Shown here in pieces: positions 32,402 to 34,692 of a stretch of DNA of 34,692 bases. A program made the translations under genes and the position numbers. Below the pieces are notes generated by a model. It had not been told where the DNA came from. It did no database searches and saw nothing but the letters and a program-made list of their open reading frames with translations. The first letter of the stretch is position 1, and each line of letters starts with the position of its first letter. Source of the DNA: Pseudodonghicola xiamenensis DSM 18339 (GTDB lineage: Bacteria; Pseudomonadota; Alphaproteobacteria; Rhodobacterales; Rhodobacteraceae). The stretch spans positions 1-34,692 of the forward strand of contig NZ_AUBS01000036.1 in the NCBI RefSeq assembly GCF_000429365.1. The letters are read 5' to 3'.

Positions 32402-32408
32402 CGCGACA
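32390..32408. mobile_element. Shortened Tn402-like transposon right end
   Basis: Only one AATTAAGGGCAA (32390-32401) precedes CGCGACA (32402-32408), whereas the copy at 84-143 has two. The 41 bases between the two repeats are missing, as expected from recombination or slippage between the 12-bp repeats. A transposase that needs several end repeats might no longer use this end. Confidence 0.65.
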
Positions 32409-32565
32409 CCTGAGCAGTACTGCCCGCCGAAACGGCGAGAGCAACAAGCTCCACATCGGCCTCAGCGCGCCCTTCGGCCGCGAGTTCCTGATCCGCCTCA
32501 TCGACCGCTTCGAGAAGACCTGCCCGGACATCGAGGTCACCATCCAGGACGGTTCCTGCCGCAGG
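32409..32565 (+). pseudogene. LysR-type regulator fragment (start of ligand domain)
   Basis: About 52 codons open in one frame from 32410. The segment LHIGLSAPFGREFLIRLIDR followed by a PDIEVTIQDG-like stretch matches the first strand and helix of the LysR periplasmic-binding-like domain. Both the N-terminal HTH and the rest of the effector domain are absent. It is bordered on the left by the transposon end at 32408 and on the right by another TGTCGCG end at 32566, so transposon activity trimmed it on both sides. Confidence 0.7.
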
Positions 32566-32617
32566 TGTCGCGTTGCCCTTTAATCTGAGACGCGACGCGT
32601 TTAGGGGCAACGCGACA
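32566..32617. mobile_element. 52-bp end-to-end transposon remnant
   Basis: It starts TGTCGCGTTGCCC and ends GGGCAACGCGACA, so it is bounded by 13-bp perfect inverted termini with only 26 bases between. The left half (29 bases) matches the right end at 115-143 in inverse orientation with two mismatches. The right half is a different end sequence, probably the other transposon terminus. Its flanks (GCAGG and GTCGG) are not a target duplication and belong to different genes. Confidence 0.65.
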
Positions 32618-32706
32618 GTCGGTCTTCGCCATCGGCAACCCTTTCGGTCTCGATTGGACACTGACCACGGGCATCGTTTCGGCGCTCGACCGCGAGATCC
32701 CGACGC
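32618..32706 (+). pseudogene. HtrA/DegP-like trypsin-fold protease fragment
   Basis: About 29 codons in one frame. The stretch VFAIGNPFGLDWTLTTGIVS is the strand-loop that precedes the catalytic Ser in HtrA-type proteases. His, Asp and Ser catalytic motifs are all outside the fragment. The left edge is the 52-bp transposon remnant, the right edge is the IS21 terminus at 32707. Confidence 0.65.
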
Positions 32707-32763
32707 TGTCAACGGCGGAGCAAAAACCGGCCACGGGGCGGCGCAAAAGCAGGCCACTTTCTT

Positions 32764-32816
32764 GCGCGCTTGAGCCCGCCGGGAGGGCGTAGCCCTCCCG
32801 GCGGGCTCAAGCGCGC
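32764..32816. terminator. 25-bp perfect GC stem-loop inside IS21 end
   Basis: Arms at 32764-32788 and 32792-32816 are exact complements with loop GTA. It lies just after the istB stop (32828) in the reading direction and just inside the IS end, so it can stop istAB transcripts and shield the transposase genes from outside read-through. Confidence 0.6.
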
Positions 32817-32827
32817 ATTGCGGTTTT

Positions 32828-33592
32828 CTATGGGGTCTGGCCGGCGTTTCGGGCCCGACTTTGCGCGAGCCTGTAGCTCTCGCCATTCATCTCGAGGATG
32901 TTGACGTGGTGGGTCAGGCGGTCGAGCAGAGCGCCGGTCAGCCGCTCTGTTCCGAAGGTCTCGGTCCATTCGTCGAACGGCAGGTTGCTGGTGATGAGCG
33001 TGGCGCCGCGCTCGTAGCGTTGCGAGATCATCTCGAAGAGTAGCTCGGCGCCGGTCTTTGACAGAGGCACGAAGCCCAGTTCATCGATGATGAGCAGTTT
33101 GACCGAGGCCAGCTGCTTCTGGAGCCGCAGGAGGCGGCGCTCGTCGCGGGCTTCCATCAACTCGTTGACCAGTGCCGCGGCCGTAGTGAAGCTGACCGAC
33201 ATTCCTTTCTGACAAGCGGCCAGTCCCAGCCCCAGAGCAACATGCGTCTTGCCCGTGCCACTCGGTCCGAGCGCAATGACGTTTTCGCGCCGCTCGATCC
33301 ATTCGCAACGGGCGAGGTCCAGTACCTGCATCTTGTTGAGCTTCGGGATCGCCTTGAAGTCGAAGCTGTCCAGGCTCTTCTTGGCGGGGAACTTTGCAAC
33401 CTTGATCCGGCGTTCGATCATCCGTCCCTCGCGGTCGATCAGTTCCAGTTCGACCAGTCGGGCGAGGAACTGGACGTGGTCCAGGCCCTCGGCTGCACAT
33501 TGGCGCGCCAGCTTCTCGTGCTCCCGCAAGAAGGTCGGGAGCTTCAGCGTCTTCAGGTGATGAGCAAGCAGGATCTGCGGCGCACCGGTCAT
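32828..33592 (-). CDS. istB: IS21-family helper ATPase IstB
   Basis: 254 residues, the family length. AAA+ Walker A is GPSGTGKTH (about 108-116) and Walker B LLIIDELGF (about 167-175), with the IS21 N-terminal helical domain in front. IstB assembles on target DNA and activates the IstA transposase. ATG 33592 overlaps the istA stop by 4 bp (ATGA). Intact by sequence, but its IstA partner in this element is broken. Confidence 0.92.
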   Translation of the reverse strand: MTGAPQILLAHHLKTLKLPTFLREHEKLARQCAAEGLDHVQFLARLVELELIDREGRMIERRIKVAKFPAKKSLDSFDFKAIPKLNKMQVLDLARCEWIERRENVIALGPSGTGKTHVALGLGLAACQKGMSVSFTTAAALVNELMEARDERRLLRLQKQLASVKLLIIDELGFVPLSKTGAELLFEMISQRYERGATLITSNLPFDEWTETFGTERLTGALLDRLTHHVNILEMNGESYRLAQSRARNAGQTP

Positions 33593-34359
33593 GCCGCGTC
33601 TCCCGACAGCAGAGACATGTAGCTTGCCGCCGAGGTGGTCCCCACGTTGGCCCGCGGCAGGTAGGGATAGACATCGAGGTCCAGCTTCGGCGGCCGTTTC
33701 TCAACATGGCAGAGAGCGAGGTGCTTCACGGCATCGAAGCCGACCGCGCCCAATTGCAGGGCCTTCTTCACGGCCGCGTGGAGATCATCGATGTCGAAGG
33801 TTTCCAGCAGGCGCAAAACCTGCACATATTCCCGGCGTCCCGCCTTGATCATCCGCGCCTCCATCAGGCGGCGCAGGGTTGCGAACTCAGGCGGCAGGTT
33901 CCATTCGGCAAGAGGCGCGGCCTGATCCAAAGCATTGATCTTCCTCTCGATGAGCGGAAGGTAATGCACCGGATCGAACACCATGTCCTCGCGGTCATAG
34001 CAGCGGGGATGGCGTGCGATGAGCTCCCCACCGCAGCCGATCACAACCTCGTCGACATAGCCCCTGATCCAGACATCGCGGTGGCCGTAGGCGACCGGCA
34101 CCGAGTAATCGTTGGTCTTGTAGCGCACCAGCGCTTGGGAACTGACTCGCCCGGTGGCTTGGTCGCAGGCATCAAACGGCGCGGGTGGCAGATCAGACAT
34201 CACGACCAGATCTCGCACGAGGCGTTCCCCGATGGTCTCGGACTGGCCGCGCTGAACATCCGCCTGACGTTTGCGACACTGCTCCTCCAGATAGGCGTTG
34301 AACGAAGCCCAACTCACAAACCGCGGGACCGGGACCATGAAGTTGCGGCGGGAATAGCC
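33589..34359 (-). pseudogene. istA: IS21-family transposase IstA, C-terminal part
   Basis: About 256 codons are open from 34359 to the TGA at 33589-33591. They start with GYSRRNFMVPVPRF, which normally follows the catalytic DDE core. The remaining part is the Mu-type C-terminal beta-barrel domain (YSVPVAYGHRDVWIRGYVDE and following). HTH and DDE motifs are lost to the IS3-family insertion at 34360. The ATG at 34338 is internal and not a real start. Confidence 0.88.
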
Positions 34360-34692
34360 TGTCCGTCGTCAGAACATTTGGCACACTTCGCGGCGTAGAT
34401 TAGCGGAGTGCGGGCTTCGTCTGGGGATTGATGTTAGGCGGCGAGCTTGCGGTGCTGCAAGCGCCGATATTCGATGGTCTGTCGCTTGATCCTTTCGCGC
34501 TGTTTGATGATGCCCGGCGCCCTTCCGAAGTAGGCGTCGGCAGGGGTCACGTTGGCCAGGCTCTCGTGGTAGCGCTGGTGATTGTAGTGCTCGACGAAGG
34601 CCTCGATCTGGGCCTCGAGGTCGCCGGGCAGGAAGTAGTTCTCCAGTAGGATGCGGTTCTTCAGGGTCTGGTGCCAGCGCTCGATCTTGCCC
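34360..34692 (-). mobile_element. IS3-family element, right end (continues past window)
   Basis: The terminus TGTCCGTCGTCAGAACATTT begins at 34360, directly at the istA break. About 74 bp of non-coding sequence separate it from the orfB stop codon at 34434. Confidence 0.7.
34434..34692 (-). CDS. IS3-family transposase OrfB, C-terminal 86 codons (partial at window edge)
   Basis: Read on the minus strand from the window edge, the frame begins GKIERWHQTLKNRI and continues with LPGDLEAQIEAFVEHYN and VTPADAYFGR, then ends RRLQHRKLAA and TAA. These are the classic last segments of the IS3-type rve integrase domain, with the catalytic Glu in KIERWHQ. No start is visible, as most of the gene lies outside the window. 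Confidence 0.85.
   Translation of the reverse strand, partial: GKIERWHQTLKNRILLENYFLPGDLEAQIEAFVEHYNHQRYHESLANVTPADAYFGRAPGIIKQRERIKRQTIEYRRLQHRKLAA

Larger units (their letters stand above)
32707..34359 (-). mobile_element. IS21-family element, interrupted
   Basis: The terminus TGTCAACGGCGGAG begins at 32707, with the internal repeated word GCAAAA-N-C-GGCCAC typical of IS21 ends. It carries istB complete and the C-terminal part of istA. The opposite end is missing because an IS3-family element starts at 34360 inside istA. Confidence 0.8.

Noticed and set aside
1..34692. CRISPR arrays, tRNA and rRNA genes
   Set aside because: I saw no regularly spaced repeats and no tRNA-like or rRNA-like sequence on either strand; a covariance-model search would be decisive for small RNAs.

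Overview
The window looks like a high-GC alphaproteobacterial replicon, most likely Rhodobacterales. This rests on the codon bias, the GC-rich code with AT-rich promoter gaps, the IS5/IS21/IS3-type insertion sequences and the style of the hydantoin genes. I cannot name a genus. About 28 kb (756-28989) is a dense catabolic island for cyclic amides, ureides and hydantoins. Both ends are framed by broken genes and mobile-element debris.

Left edge (1-751): the 3' end of a tniQ gene and the right end of a Tn402/Tn5053-like (TniABQ) transposon sit inside a decapitated heavy-metal P-type ATPase gene. Core island, from left to right: a hydantoin racemase-asparaginase pair (minus strand) and a DHCW-type cupin; a five-gene minus-strand operon of diaminopropionate ammonia-lyase (YgeX-like), an M20 L-carbamoylase/allantoate hydrolase, a D-carbamoylase, a D-hydantoinase and a YgeY-like M20 hydrolase; a plus-strand regulatory operon of an RpiR regulator, a GntR regulator with two winged-helix domains, and a solute-binding protein without a signal peptide; an ATP-dependent hydantoinase pair HyuA/HyuB (minus); a second M20 carbamoylase (plus); a long plus-strand operon of a PotABCD-like ABC importer, a second hydantoin racemase, a cyclic-imidase-like deacetylase-fold enzyme, a 91-residue MCNAC protein and a COG0523 metallochaperone; then a minus-strand pair of a CodA-like amidohydrolase and an HpxW-like Ntn hydrolase; and finally an NTF2-like protein.

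Right edge (29058-34692): a PAS-type sensor kinase gene fused at a 12-bp microhomology to a 3'-truncated IS5-family element; that element cuts tniB, followed by an intact short tniQ. Then come transposon ends, a LysR fragment, a 52-bp end-to-end transposon remnant, an HtrA-like protease fragment, an IS21 element cut by an IS3-family element, and the window edge. The first 95 bp of the window are repeated exactly at 32307-32401, so the island lies between two copies of the same transposon end in direct orientation.

Working model (inference): the ABC importer, whose binding protein has a Tat signal, takes up a ureide or hydantoin-like compound. Racemases and hydantoinases/imidases open the ring, D- and L-specific carbamoylases release the ureido groups as CO2 and ammonia, and the diaminopropionate lyase delivers pyruvate. 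The gene set recalls the E. coli ygeW-ygeX-ygeY-hyuA locus, but the carbamoyltransferase/carbamate kinase branch is absent here and hydrolytic carbamoylases are present. Four 14-bp sites of the form GAAAW-N4-WTTTC lie upstream of the lyase operon (two), the rpiR gene (one) and the ABC operon (one). They define a candidate RpiR regulon that ties import to catabolism.
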